A stretch of 5,324 nucleotides of DNA, taken from positions 1-5,324 of the forward strand of contig JAIOTF010000359.1 in NCBI GenBank assembly GCA_021107195.1. Direction: 5' to 3'. The notes beneath the pieces are model-generated. The model was not told the origin of the DNA. It saw nothing but the letters and a program-made list of their open reading frames with translations, and did no database searches. The stretch comes from Anaerolineaceae bacterium. Its GTDB lineage: Bacteria; Chloroflexota; Anaerolineae; Anaerolineales; Anaerolineaceae. Both the position numbers and the translations under genes were made by a program. Positions 5,170-5,324 of this stretch are shown in pieces; the stretch's first letter is position 1; each line of letters begins with the position of its first letter.

Positions 5170-5324
5170 TTAGAAGGGGGTGGGGTGGTTGTGTGCCAAA
5201 CCGGCTTTGCAAAACAAGGAAAGCATATGGTGATCTTGTTCGCAGTGGTGATGATGAGTGGTGGGGAAAAGCAAAAATTCGCGAAATTTGATCGCGCGCA
5301 GCACACCGCATTTTGAGATGATCA
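5155..5324 (+). repeat. Long direct repeat, copy 2, reaching the window edge
   Basis: This is the second copy of the 171-bp unit at 4926-5096. It is 170 bp as seen and ends with the same TGATCA, exactly at the window end, so its true right boundary and any further copies are not visible. The 58 bp between the copies (5097-5154) is not closely repeated upstream of copy 1 apart from the hairpin left arm. Confidence 0.88.

Noticed and set aside
4746..5316. Two + strand frames (4746-5063 and 5113-5316) sharing a similar translated stretch with GGGVVVCQTGFAKQGK
   Set aside because: The similarity is explained by the direct DNA repeat. The first starts inside the VIT-VWA gene and runs through its terminator, neither has a ribosome site, and the frames end differently after the indel.
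4802..5324. Possible CRISPR array from the repeated units
   Set aside because: Only two units of about 170 bp with a 58-bp gap; too long for CRISPR repeats, and no cas gene.

Overview
The window is bacterial and holds three blocks, all genes on the + strand. The source is probably an uncultured member of the Chloroflexota (Anaerolineae-like). This rests on a large secreted VIT-VWA protein with a short hydrophobic tail and on intergenic C-rich/G-rich hairpin repeats. The taxonomic call is an inference, about 0.5 confident; no rRNA or marker gene is present.

Block 1 (1-1870) is a diversity-generating retroelement (DGR), complete except that its target gene is cut by the left window edge. Bases 1-28 are the last codons of the variable gene (…GFRCATSP, stop) and contain the 3' end of the variable repeat (VR). 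A GC-rich 8-bp hairpin with a 4-nt loop (70-89) follows, then the DGR reverse transcriptase (119-1177) and the accessory protein Avd (1190-1552). The template repeat (TR, about 1553-1690) starts immediately after the avd stop. Its last 18 bases before divergence (1666-1683) are identical to window bases 1-18. Read in the VR frame, the TR encodes the C-terminal signature of an FGE-sulfatase/C-type-lectin-fold protein (RVLRGGSW…GFRCA) with 13 Asn codons. The expected mechanism is that RT and Avd copy the TR RNA with errors at adenines, and the mutated cDNA replaces the VR. Past the TR lie a hairpin and a terminator-like structure that may bound the template RNA.

Block 2 (about 1870-2430) is a noncoding stretch with several stem-loops, including one member of a C-rich/G-rich hairpin family. 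I see no convincing gene in it.

Block 3 (2430-5324) is a 785-residue exported VIT-VWA protein with a strong ribosome binding site and an intact MIDAS metal site, followed by a 14-bp stem-loop terminator. The remaining 450 bp are noncoding and made of two 96-97% identical direct repeats of about 170 bp, each headed by a hairpin of the same family as the one in block 2. The second copy runs to the right window edge. There is no evident functional link between the VIT-VWA gene and the DGR.
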